From: Bacteroidota bacterium
Lineage (GTDB): Bacteria > Bacteroidota > Ignavibacteria > Ignavibacteriales > Ignavibacteriaceae
Reading direction: 5' to 3'
NCBI GenBank assembly: GCA_021778375.1
Contig: JAJYCM010000172.1
Location: forward strand, 1-6,064
DNA: 6,064 nt
Under the pieces are notes generated by a model that did no database searches, was not told the DNA's origin, and saw only the letters and a program-made list of their open reading frames with translations. A program made the position numbers and the translations under genes. How positions within the stretch are numbered: the stretch's first letter is position 1; each line of letters opens with the position of its first letter. Positions 1-6,064 of the stretch are shown here, in pieces.

Positions 1-33
1 AGACTAATTATTGATGCAGGTAAAATTAGTTGA
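1..33 (+). CDS. Possible 3' end of an upstream gene (partial)
   Basis: Frame 1 is open from the left edge and reads RLIIDAGKIS followed by TGA at 31-33. The other two forward frames hit stops within the first twelve bases (TAA at 5-7, TGA at 12-14). The composition is slightly less AT-rich than the stretch that follows, which fits the tail of a forward gene. Ten residues are too few to recognise a family, and an open frame of this length is common by chance, so this is only a possibility. Confidence 0.2.
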   Translation, partial: RLIIDAGKIS

Positions 34-101
34 TTTTTATTGTTCATTTTTCAATTCATTTTTTATATATAATAACATATTGAAAAAAGAAATTATATTC
101 A

Positions 102-114
102 ACGATATTATCGT
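102..114. promoter_or_regulatory. 13-bp palindrome, possible operator upstream of the DUF255 gene
   Basis: ACGATATTATCGT is a perfect odd palindrome: ACGATA and TATCGT flank a single central T. It lies 65 bp before the TTG start of the downstream gene in a region that appears non-coding. Its size and symmetry would suit a dimeric regulator, but no regulator gene is nearby and no second copy was noticed in the window. In DNA this AT-rich it may be chance. Confidence 0.2.
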
Positions 115-137
115 ATTTCACATCCGATTTACTCTTA

Positions 138-143
138 TATACT
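138..143 (+). promoter_or_regulatory. Weak candidate -10 element (TATACT)
   Basis: TATACT differs from the sigma-70 consensus at one base and would give a leader of roughly 30 nt before the TTG at 180. No convincing -35 hexamer sits 16-18 bp upstream. The overlapping TATCTTTA at 144-151 resembles the Bacteroidota -7 box TAnnTTTG, but I see no TTG at the matching upstream distance. A perfect TATAAT at 68-73 is a second candidate, also without a well-spaced -35. The true promoter cannot be settled from sequence alone. Confidence 0.15.
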
Positions 144-179
144 TATCTTTATCACAAAATTCATATAGAGACGATTAAT

Positions 180-2231
180 TTGAACCGTTTAGCAAAAGAA
201 AAAAGCCCATACTTATTACAGCATGCCCACAATCCGGTTGATTGGTTTCCATGGTGTGAAGAGGCTTTTAGCAAAGCCAAATTAGAAGATAAACCAATAT
301 TTCTTTCTATTGGTTATTCAACTTGTCATTGGTGTCATGTAATGGAAAAAGAATCATTTGAAGATTTGGAAGTAGCCGGTTTGATGAATGAGGTATTTGT
401 TTCAATCAAGGTCGATCGTGAAGAAAGACCTGATATTGACGGAATATATATGACAGTCTGCCAAATGCTTACAGGCAGCGGCGGCTGGCCTATGACTATA
501 ATTATGACACCGGATAAAAAGCCTTTTTTTGCGGGAACTTACTTTCCGAAAGAAAGCCGCTTCGGAAGAATCGGAATGTTGGAACTTATTCCAAAGATTA
601 ATGAAATCTGGAAATCCAAACGGGATGATATTTTGAAATCAGCCGAAGATATTGCAGGTGAATTACAAAAAGTTCAACATTCAGATCATTCTATTAAATT
701 AAGTGAAAGTATCTTTGATAAAGCCTATAACAATTTCGACAAAAGATTTGATAAAGAGAACGGTGGATTTTATTCCGCCCCAAAATTTCCTACTCCGCAC
801 AATTTAACTTTTCTTTTAAGATACTGGAAAAGAAAAAGCGAACCTCACGCTCTCGAAATGGTTGAAAAAACTTTGATTGAAATGCGCAAAGGAGGGATTT
901 ACGATCAAATCGGGTTCGGTTTCCATCGATACTCTACAGACTCAAAATGGCTCGTACCTCATTTTGAAAAAATGTTATACGACCAAGCCCTCCTTTCCAT
1001 AGCTTATACAGAGGCTTATCAAGCAACCGGGAAAGAAATTTATAAAAGGACAGCTGAAGAAATATTGGCCTATGTTAAACGCGATATGACTTCTTCAGAA
1101 GGAGGTTTTTATTCCGCCGAAGATGCCGACAGTGAAGGTGAAGAAGGGAAATTCTATCTATGGAGTAAGGATGAAATTCAAAAAGTTCTTAACAAAGATG
1201 ATGCAAAATTATTGATTGAAATTTTTAACATTGAAAAGAGCGGAATACTCGGAAATCAATCTAATGATCAGAAAATCGAAGAACATATACTTCATCTTAA
1301 GATTTCTCCTGATGCACTTCCACCAGGAATGGTTGAGAGAACAGACTTTTTAAGAAAGAAACTATTTGAAATTCGTGAGAGAAGAATACATCCTTACAAA
1401 GATGATAAAATTTTAACAGACTGGAATAGCTTAATGATTTCAGCCCTTGCAAGAGCGTCTGAAGTATTTGAAAATTTTCATTACATTGCGGCAGCAGAAA
1501 AGGCAGCCTTGTTTATTCTGGGTAACATGACTAATAAAAATGGAATCCTACTCCATCGATACCGGGATAATGAAGCGGCAGTGACAGCTACGCTTGATGA
1601 TTATTCGTTTTTCATTTCCGCTTTAATTGATCTATATGATGCGACGTTCAAAACATTTTATCTGGAAAAGGCAATTGAGTTTACAGAATATTTAATCCAT
1701 AATTTTTGGGATGAAGAAGAGGATGCCTTTTTTTTCACCGGTATTGGAAGTGAAAAATTATTACTCCGGCAAAAGGAAATTTATGACGGAGCAGTTCCAT
1801 CCGGTAATTCTATTTCAGTTTTAAACTTATTGAAGCTTGGAAGATTTACCGGCAATAATCGGTATGATGAATTAGCTTCAAAGATAATTAGCTGTTTTTC
1901 AAAATCGATTAATGAATCCCCGGCATCATTTACGCAGGTATTAGCAGGATTGGATTTTGCATTCGGTCCTTCATATGAAATTGTGGTCGCCGGGGAAAGG
2001 GATTCTTCGGGTATAATAGATATTCTTAACGGGATAAGGAAGAAATTTCTTCCCAACAAAATTCTTATCCTCAATACAGGTGACGATAATGATTTAGAAG
2101 AGATTTCATCATTTATCAAGTATCAAACACCTGTAAATGACAAGCCCACTGTATACATTTGCCAAAATTTCAATTGCAAAATTCCATTGACCCAAATGGA
2201 AAATATCTTTGAAGAAATAGAAAAGATTTAG
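180..2231 (+). CDS. DUF255 thioredoxin-fold protein (YyaL / SPATA20-like)
   Basis: This 683-residue protein matches the full-length family named YyaL in Bacillus subtilis and SPATA20 (SSP411) in mammals. The N-terminal thioredoxin-like domain spans about residues 1-165. It opens with the family signature EKSPYLLQHAHNPVDWFPW and carries a CHWC redox-type motif at C49-C52, followed by GGWP at 101-104. The rest resembles an alpha/alpha-barrel domain of the glycosidase or N-acylglucosamine 2-epimerase type, with conserved blocks HFEKMLYDQA (261-270) and KILTDWNSLMI (410-420). The end has the usual paired cysteines (C661, C666). I see no signal peptide or membrane segment, so it is probably cytoplasmic. 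The biochemical role of the family is not well established, and I assign no reaction. The TTG start is chosen because MNRL is where family members normally begin and no in-frame ATG or GTG exists between the stop at 81-83 and it. The ribosome site is weak (GAG at 168-170). The gene looks intact. Confidence 0.93.
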   Translation: MNRLAKEKSPYLLQHAHNPVDWFPWCEEAFSKAKLEDKPIFLSIGYSTCHWCHVMEKESFEDLEVAGLMNEVFVSIKVDREERPDIDGIYMTVCQMLTGSGGWPMTIIMTPDKKPFFAGTYFPKESRFGRIGMLELIPKINEIWKSKRDDILKSAEDIAGELQKVQHSDHSIKLSESIFDKAYNNFDKRFDKENGGFYSAPKFPTPHNLTFLLRYWKRKSEPHALEMVEKTLIEMRKGGIYDQIGFGFHRYSTDSKWLVPHFEKMLYDQALLSIAYTEAYQATGKEIYKRTAEEILAYVKRDMTSSEGGFYSAEDADSEGEEGKFYLWSKDEIQKVLNKDDAKLLIEIFNIEKSGILGNQSNDQKIEEHILHLKISPDALPPGMVERTDFLRKKLFEIRERRIHPYKDDKILTDWNSLMISALARASEVFENFHYIAAAEKAALFILGNMTNKNGILLHRYRDNEAAVTATLDDYSFFISALIDLYDATFKTFYLEKAIEFTEYLIHNFWDEEEDAFFFTGIGSEKLLLRQKEIYDGAVPSGNSISVLNLLKLGRFTGNNRYDELASKIISCFSKSINESPASFTQVLAGLDFAFGPSYEIVVAGERDSSGIIDILNGIRKKFLPNKILILNTGDDNDLEEISSFIKYQTPVNDKPTVYICQNFNCKIPLTQMENIFEEIEKI

Positions 2232-2251
2232 AGTCTAAAAATTATTTCTTC
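2211..2251. repeat. Nested inverted repeats across the convergent gene ends
   Basis: GAAGAAATA at 2211-2219 is perfectly complementary to TATTTCTTC at 2243-2251. Between them lies a second perfect 13-bp palindrome, TTTAGAGTCTAAA (2227-2239), centred on the 10-bp gap between the two stop codons. RNA from either strand could fold into one long AU-rich hairpin. No clear U-tract follows on the forward strand, so it is not a standard intrinsic terminator for the DUF255 gene. Its right arm overlaps the left arm of the hairpin at 2246-2283. Confidence 0.35.
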
Positions 2252-2283
2252 GGCTTATACATGTGAGTGCTTTGTCCGAAGAA
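2233..2283 (-). terminator. Possible intrinsic terminator of the PDH operon, overlapping the end of lpd
   Basis: In the reverse-strand RNA, UUCUUCGG (from 2283 to 2276) can pair with CCGAAGAA (2253 to 2246), giving a perfect 8-bp stem with a 22-nt loop. It is followed by AUAAUUUUUAG. The stem lies within the last codons of lpd and the U-run falls at and just beyond its stop codon. The large loop and modest GC content make it weak. It is nevertheless the only terminator-like structure I see at this end of the operon. Confidence 0.35.
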
Positions 2284-3651
2284 TACTTCTGCAGCTTCCA
2301 TGACTGTTTCCGATAATGTCGGATGAGGGTGGATAGTTAATTTTAGGTCTGTAGCATTCGCACCCATCTCAATTGCTAATACACCTTCGGCAATAAGCTC
2401 ACCGGCGCCGGGACCACAAATACCTACGCCAAGAATTCTTTGGTCTGACGGATCAATAAGCAATTTTGTCACACCGTCGCTTCTATCAAGCGTAGTAGCT
2501 CTTCCTGAAGCAGCCCAAGGAAACTTAGCCACCTCATATTTAATATTTTTTTCTTTAGCTTGATTTTCCGTTAATCCCGCCCATGCAATCTCCGGATCTG
2601 TAAAAACTACTGCGGGAATAGCTTTCGGCTCAAAGGCAACTTTATGGCCGGCAATTGCTTCAACAGCAACGCGCCCTTCGTGAGAGGCTTTGTGAGCAAG
2701 CATTGGCTCACCGACAATATCCCCGATTGCATAGATGTTTGGATCGGTTGTTTGCAATTGTTCATTCACAATTATCCAACCACGCTGGTTAACGGTTACC
2801 TTTGTGTTTTCTAATCCTAATCCTTTTGTTTCCGGCTTTCTTCCGATAGACATTAGAACATAATCATAAAGGTGTTCGGAAATATTCCCGTCGGCAGATT
2901 GAATTTTAACACTGACGGCGTTATTTACTTCTTTTAACTCAAGAACTTTTGAGTTAAGCATTACCTTCTCAAACTTTCTTTCAATTCTTTTTGAAAGGAA
3001 CGAAACCAAATCTCTATCGGCGCCAGGTAAAATTCCCGTTGTCATTTCGACCACAGAAACTTTAGCGCCTAAGGAATCATAAACCGAACCTAATTCTAAT
3101 CCGATATAGCCGCCGCCGATTACCAATAAACTTTTTGGGATCTCCGGCAGATCAAGCGCTGTTGTTGAATTCAAAACCCTTTTGCTGTTAATGTTTAATG
3201 CGGGAATAGTAGCTATAACCGAACCTGTGGCAATTATAATTTTTTCAAATTTTAATTCTTCACTACTTCCGTCAGACTTTTCTACTTTCAAAGTTGTGGA
3301 ATTTATAAATCTTGCACTTCCGGTGAAGTAATTAATTTTCCTCTGTTTGGAAAGAATTCCCAAACCTCCGGTAAGCTTTGCCACAACACTATTTTTCCAA
3401 TCTCTTAGCTTATTCAAATCAATTTTTGGTTTAGAAAATTCTATTCCCCAATTCTTTGCTTCTTCCGCTTCGGAGATAAGTTTTGCAACATGCAAAAGCG
3501 CCTTTGAAGGAATACAGCCGCGGTACAAGCAAACACCGCCGGGGTTTTTTTCTTTATCAATTAATGTTACTTCCATGCCGAGATCAGCAGCAAAAAAAGC
3601 AGCCGCATAGCCGCCGGGACCAGCACCAATTACAATTATTTTATTACTCAT
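2242..3651 (-). CDS. lpd: Dihydrolipoyl dehydrogenase (E3 of the PDH complex)
   Basis: This flavoprotein reoxidises the dihydrolipoyl groups of E2 with NAD+, yielding NADH in the cytoplasmic PDH complex. At 469 residues it has the normal family length (about 470). The FAD-binding GAGPGG motif is at 9-14. The redox-active disulfide lies in GGVCLYRGCIPSK, at C41 and C46. ATGS follows at 141-144, the NAD-binding GGGYIG at 179-184 and the second FAD motif AIGD at 308-311. The C-terminal dimerisation domain starts near 348 and contains HPHPTLSE, with the catalytic pair at H443 and E448. It is the last gene of the operon, 63 bp after aceF. The same E3 may also serve 2-oxoglutarate dehydrogenase or glycine cleavage, which cannot be judged here. 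The ATG start leads directly into the first beta strand (MSNKIIVIGAG) and has a GGAGA ribosome site. No missing key residue or frameshift is seen. Confidence 0.97.
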   Translation of the reverse strand: MSNKIIVIGAGPGGYAAAFFAADLGMEVTLIDKEKNPGGVCLYRGCIPSKALLHVAKLISEAEEAKNWGIEFSKPKIDLNKLRDWKNSVVAKLTGGLGILSKQRKINYFTGSARFINSTTLKVEKSDGSSEELKFEKIIIATGSVIATIPALNINSKRVLNSTTALDLPEIPKSLLVIGGGYIGLELGSVYDSLGAKVSVVEMTTGILPGADRDLVSFLSKRIERKFEKVMLNSKVLELKEVNNAVSVKIQSADGNISEHLYDYVLMSIGRKPETKGLGLENTKVTVNQRGWIIVNEQLQTTDPNIYAIGDIVGEPMLAHKASHEGRVAVEAIAGHKVAFEPKAIPAVVFTDPEIAWAGLTENQAKEKNIKYEVAKFPWAASGRATTLDRSDGVTKLLIDPSDQRILGVGICGPGAGELIAEGVLAIEMGANATDLKLTIHPHPTLSETVMEAAEVFFGQSTHMYKPKK

Positions 3652-3661
3652 TAAAATCTAT

Positions 3662-3666
3662 TCTCC
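3662..3666 (-). promoter_or_regulatory. Ribosome binding site of lpd
   Basis: On the reverse strand GGAGA ends 10 nt before the ATG at 3651-3649. It is the clearest Shine-Dalgarno sequence in the window and supports this start. It suggests that lpd is translated independently of aceF, despite probable co-transcription. Confidence 0.6.
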
Positions 3667-3714
3667 GAAATTTCACAATCATTCAATTAGACTTAAAAAT
3701 GCATTTAAACTTGT

Positions 3715-5403
3715 TTATCCTTCAATTAAAATTTTTATTGGTTGTTCAAGCGCTTCGCAAACCCATCTTAAAAATCTTGCGGCATCGGCGCCGTCAATGA
3801 TACGGTGATCGTAAGAAAGCGAAAGCGGAAGCATTAATCGTGGCTCGAAACCGCCTGCAGGCGAGGCAGGAGTTGCTTCTTTGTAAACCGGCTCAAAAGA
3901 ACCTCTTGAAACACCGAGTATTGCAACTTCAGGAGAGTTTACTATCGGGGTAAATGAAGTTCCGCCGATTCCGCCAAGATTAGTAATTGTAAAACAACCA
4001 CCTTGAAGTTCATCTAACGATATTTTTCTGATTCTTGCTTTCTCCGCAATTGAGTTCATTTCCACTGCAAGCTCTGTAAGGTTTTTGTGATCTACGTTTT
4101 TAATAACCGGGACAATTAATCCATGTTCAGTATCTACAGCAATGCCGATGTTAAAATATTTTTTGTAAATAACTTGTTTCTTTTCAAGGTCTACACTGCT
4201 GTTAAATTGCGGGAATACTTTTAACGCAGCAGAAATAACTTTAATGAGAATTGCGGTAACAGTTAATTTTCCTCCGGCTTTTTCAACTTTGGGATTATAT
4301 GTTTTTCTAAACTTCTCAAGCTCTGTAATATCAGCCTTATCATGTTGGGTTACATGCGGAATAGTTTGCCATGCATAACTTAAATGAACGCCTGTTTTAG
4401 AGCGGATATTGCTCATCGGTTTTATATCTACGTTTCCGAATTTTGAAAAGTCCGGAAGCGCTTCCTGTTTAATTCCAAACGATGGTTGACTATCTCTATT
4501 TTCATTTAATTTCTTCGAGTATGCTTTTACATCATCCATCGAGATTCTACCGAATGGACCTGAGCCGGGAACTTTATTTATATCAACACCGATTTCGCGG
4601 GCAATCCTTCTAACCGAAGGTGCAGCAGGGGCAGCTTCTTTAGCAATAGAAGGCTGCTGATCAACTTCACCGGGAGCAAATTTATTTCTCTCTCCTTTTG
4701 AAGAATCTATATTAGCAGCATTTTTTAATTCAACCTTTTCTTCTTCTGCTGCTTGTACTAACTCAGGTTTTTTAGCTTCTATCTTTTCTTCTACAGTTAT
4801 ATCACTTGTTTCTACTTTTAGAATCACCTGTCCCACTTTTGCTTTTTCTCCCGGCTTAAGCAGGATATCTACAACTTTTCCTGATAAAGTTGAAGGTACT
4901 TCAATTGTTGCTTTATCTGTTTCTATTTCAATTATGCCTTGATCTTTTTCAATTATGTCTCCGGTTTTGACCAATACATTCAGCACATCTGCCGCTTCAA
5001 TATTTTCGCCAAGTTCGGGAAGTTTCATTTCAACAACTTCACTTGCGGATTTTACCGGTCGTGCTTCGGGTGCAGATTTTTTTTCTGCAGGTTGTTTTAT
5101 TTCTTCTTTTTGAACTGTTACGGTTTCCTTTTTCTCAGCCGGTTTTGATATAATAGCTTTAGCATTACCTTCATCAAAGGTAACTATTGTTTGTCCGATT
5201 TTTACTTTTTCCCCCGGTTTAATAAGAATTTCTTTTATAGTTCCGGAAACTGTTGAAGGAACTTCAATTGTTGCTTTGTCGGTTTCAATTTCAATTATAC
5301 CTTGATCTTTTTCCACTTTATCGCCGACTTTGACAAGAATATTGAGTACATCTGCCGCTTCAATATTTTCGCCAAGTTCTGGTAATTTAAATTCTGTTGC
5401 CAT
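3715..5403 (-). CDS. aceF: Dihydrolipoyllysine-residue acetyltransferase (E2 of the PDH complex)
   Basis: The core of the PDH complex transfers acetyl groups from its lipoyl arms to CoA. This 562-residue protein has, in order: lipoyl domain 1 (about 3-78, ETDKA with lipoyl lysine K43); a Lys/Glu/Pro/Ala-rich linker; lipoyl domain 2 (about 125-198, K164); a second acidic and Ala/Pro-rich linker (199-260); a peripheral-subunit-binding domain (about 262-298, VRRIAREIGVDINKVPGSG, GRISMDDV); and the catalytic domain (about 325-562). The active-site motif SYDHRIIDGAD has H533 and D537. The catalytic domain resembles E. coli AceF (IPHVTQHDKADITELE, QGGCFTITNLGGIGGT, NSPEVAILGVS). This and the adjacent aceE support pyruvate rather than 2-oxoglutarate or branched-chain acids. 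E. coli has three lipoyl domains; two is common elsewhere. About eight extra residues (TPASPAGG, 511-518) lie in a surface-type loop and are encoded by a GC-rich palindrome. The ATG start has AAGGT five nt upstream. It follows aceE by 38 bp. Confidence 0.96.
   Translation of the reverse strand: MATEFKLPELGENIEAADVLNILVKVGDKVEKDQGIIEIETDKATIEVPSTVSGTIKEILIKPGEKVKIGQTIVTFDEGNAKAIISKPAEKKETVTVQKEEIKQPAEKKSAPEARPVKSASEVVEMKLPELGENIEAADVLNVLVKTGDIIEKDQGIIEIETDKATIEVPSTLSGKVVDILLKPGEKAKVGQVILKVETSDITVEEKIEAKKPELVQAAEEEKVELKNAANIDSSKGERNKFAPGEVDQQPSIAKEAAPAAPSVRRIAREIGVDINKVPGSGPFGRISMDDVKAYSKKLNENRDSQPSFGIKQEALPDFSKFGNVDIKPMSNIRSKTGVHLSYAWQTIPHVTQHDKADITELEKFRKTYNPKVEKAGGKLTVTAILIKVISAALKVFPQFNSSVDLEKKQVIYKKYFNIGIAVDTEHGLIVPVIKNVDHKNLTELAVEMNSIAEKARIRKISLDELQGGCFTITNLGGIGGTSFTPIVNSPEVAILGVSRGSFEPVYKEATPASPAGGFEPRLMLPLSLSYDHRIIDGADAARFLRWVCEALEQPIKILIEG
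3850..3873. repeat. Short GC-rich palindromic element inserted in frame in aceF
   Basis: The 12-bp perfect palindrome CGCCTGCAGGCG (3852-3863) is followed by AGGCAGG (3864-3870). The block is far richer in GC than its surroundings. It encodes TPASPAGG, residues 511-518 of AceF. From memory of E. coli AceF, EPV and PRLMLP are separated by about seven residues (WNGKEFV), against 14 here, so the block looks like an in-frame insertion of about 21-24 bp. The GC-rich sequence resembles one arm plus the centre of a longer palindrome whose other arm is missing. The mobile-repeat interpretation is inference; no second copy was noticed in this window. Confidence 0.5.
4813..5025 (-). repeat. Lipoyl domain repeat, copy 2 (aceF residues 127-197)
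   Basis: This is the second of two ungapped 71-residue repeats in AceF, offset by exactly 121 codons. By hand count 55 of 71 residues match copy 1 (about 77%). The block around lipoyl lysine K164 (EKDQGIIEIETDKATIEVPST in two halves) is identical in both copies. A 32-nt run at 4985-5016 is identical to 5348-5379 in copy 1, synonymous positions included. Confidence 0.9.
5176..5388 (-). repeat. Lipoyl domain repeat, copy 1 (aceF residues 6-76)
   Basis: This is the N-terminal lipoyl domain with lipoyl lysine K43. It pairs without gaps with copy 2. Differences cluster in the C-terminal third of the domain (TIKEILIKPGEKVKIGQ against KVVDILLKPGEKAKVGQ), while the half before and around the lysine is almost unchanged. 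Confidence 0.9.
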
Positions 5404-5408
5404 TTTTT

Positions 5409-5413
5409 ACCTT
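5409..5413 (-). promoter_or_regulatory. Ribosome binding site of aceF
   Basis: On the reverse strand AAGGT is followed by five A residues and then the ATG at 5403-5401. The match to the Shine-Dalgarno core is moderate and the spacing is within the usual range. The 38-bp gap to aceE shows no terminator and no obvious promoter, so the two genes are probably co-transcribed. Confidence 0.45.
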
Positions 5414-5441
5414 AAAGATTTTCTTCTTTTGAATAAATTGA

Positions 5442-6064
5442 TTAAACGGTAAGAGGATTTGGTTTTGAAGAATCAACGCCTAAATCCTTTATCGCTTTAT
5501 CTACAACTGCAGCTTTAATTTTATCTTCTTTTGAAAGTGCATATAAAGTTGCAACCACTATATGTTTTGCATCGACTTCAAAGAAATCCCGCAAGCTTGA
5601 TCTTCCTTCGCTTCTACCGAAACCATCAGTACCTAAAGCATATAGATGTCTTGGGAACCATTTGGCAATCGAGTCGGGGAGTGTTTTTACATAATCCGAT
5701 GCGGCGACAAAAACACCTTCTTCATCCTTCAACATTTTTGTAACATAAGGAATTTTCATCTCCTCGCCCGGATGAAGCATATTCCAACGTTCTGCATCCA
5801 TTGCGTCTCTTCTTAATTCTTTATAGCTAGTAATGCTCCAAACGTCGGTGGAAATTTTATAATCTTCTTCAAGGATAGTCTGAGCTTTTAAAACTTCATT
5901 TAGGATTGTACCGCTGCCGAAAAGCTGAGCTTTTAATTTTAAGTTTTTCTTTTGTGATGGTTTTAGTTTATACATTCCTTTAACAATACCTTCCTTAGCT
6001 CCTTCAGGCATCGGAGGCATCGGATAATTCTCATTCATAACCGTCAGATAATAGAATACTTTTT
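5442..6064 (-). CDS. aceE: Pyruvate dehydrogenase E1, homodimeric AceE type (partial, 3' end)
   Basis: AceE is the thiamine-diphosphate-dependent E1 that decarboxylates pyruvate and reductively acetylates the lipoyl arms of E2. Only about the last 206 codons are in the window; the full protein is usually near 890 residues. An ATG at 6038-6036 is not the true start. The frame stays open to the edge and reads KVFYYLTVMNENYPMP, which matches the internal YYYITTLNENYHMP region of E. coli AceE as I recall it. The segment covers the C-terminal transketolase-like domain: EGAKEGIVKGMYKL, FGSGTILNEV, SITSYKELRRDAMDAERWN, then GTDGFGRSEGRSSLRDFFEVD, ending in KPNPLTV. The catalytic and thiamine-binding domains lie outside the window, so their integrity cannot be judged. 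It is the most upstream operon gene visible; any promoter lies beyond the right edge. The single-chain E1 sets this system apart from the alpha/beta E1 of many Gram-positives and mitochondria. Confidence 0.96.
   Translation of the reverse strand, partial: KVFYYLTVMNENYPMPPMPEGAKEGIVKGMYKLKPSQKKNLKLKAQLFGSGTILNEVLKAQTILEEDYKISTDVWSITSYKELRRDAMDAERWNMLHPGEEMKIPYVTKMLKDEEGVFVAASDYVKTLPDSIAKWFPRHLYALGTDGFGRSEGRSSLRDFFEVDAKHIVVATLYALSKEDKIKAAVVDKAIKDLGVDSSKPNPLTV

Noticed and set aside
34..179. Small RNA, tRNA or riboswitch in the left intergenic region
   Set aside because: The stretch is strongly AT-rich with no cloverleaf, no long stem and no recognisable riboswitch core; only a short palindrome and weak promoter-like matches were seen.
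1728..1735. Run of eight T residues in the DUF255 gene as a possible frameshift or slippage site
   Set aside because: The frame reads through cleanly (A-F-F-F-T) and the family sequence continues on both sides, so there is no sign of a disrupted or programmed frame.
1781..2119. Reverse-strand open frame of 112 codons inside the DUF255 gene
   Set aside because: It is antisense to a well-supported coding region, has no recognisable domain and lacks a ribosome site; it is a shadow frame.
3697..3706. 10-bp palindrome AAATGCATTT in the aceF-lpd gap as a terminator or operator
   Set aside because: It is too short and AT-rich to form a stable hairpin, and a palindrome of this size is expected by chance in such DNA. 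A terminator here would also cut off lpd.
3347..3800. Two overlapping forward open frames (87 and 105 codons) opposite lpd and the end of aceF
   Set aside because: They lie opposite well-conserved lpd and aceF sequence, show no family resemblance and have odd composition (clusters of Gln, Arg and His), as expected of shadow frames.
4939..5148. Forward open frame of 69 codons rich in Phe and Cys opposite aceF
   Set aside because: The Phe/Cys/Tyr-rich composition comes from reading the Lys/Glu-rich AceF linker in antisense, not from a real membrane peptide.
5531..5743. Forward open frame of 70 codons opposite aceE
   Set aside because: It is antisense to the conserved C-terminal AceE motifs, with no domain or ribosome site.
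6036..6038. Reverse-strand ATG as the start of a separate 198-residue protein
   Set aside because: The frame remains open to the window edge. The residues before this Met (KVFYYLTV) match the internal AceE sequence, so it is an internal methionine of a truncated gene.

Overview
The window is AT-rich, housekeeping-type bacterial DNA. It holds one complete forward gene (180-2231, DUF255/YyaL-type thioredoxin-fold protein) that converges with a reverse-strand pyruvate dehydrogenase (PDH) operon filling the rest (2242-6064). In transcription order the operon is aceE (E1, only the 3' part present, running off the right edge), aceF (E2, 562 aa, two lipoyl domains) and lpd (E3, 469 aa). I see no tRNA, rRNA, CRISPR array, insertion sequence, phage gene or defence system.

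Organism: low GC, weak Shine-Dalgarno signals and protein style suggest an AT-rich Gram-negative, perhaps of the Bacteroidota/Chlorobiota/Ignavibacteria group. This is inference from general resemblance only; no marker gene is present. The homodimeric AceE-type E1, rather than the split alpha/beta type, is clear from the sequence.

Layout: 1-33 may be the last ten codons of an upstream forward gene. Positions 34-179 are a very AT-rich intergenic stretch with a 13-bp palindrome and weak promoter-like matches. At 180-2231 lies the DUF255 protein, which starts with TTG. Positions 2232-2241 are a 10-bp convergent gap flanked by overlapping inverted repeats that may form a terminator for the lpd side. 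lpd, aceF and aceE follow, separated by 63 and 38 bp.

How the genes work together: AceE decarboxylates pyruvate and acetylates the lipoyl groups of AceF. AceF transfers the acetyl group to CoA, and Lpd reoxidises the dihydrolipoyl groups with NAD+, so pyruvate becomes acetyl-CoA, CO2 and NADH. The DUF255 protein has no evident link to this and is probably just a neighbour.

The most notable oddities are a short GC-rich palindromic insertion that adds about eight residues in frame to the AceF catalytic domain, the very similar tandem lipoyl domains, and the shared hairpin arms at the convergent 3' ends. No undescribed system was found.
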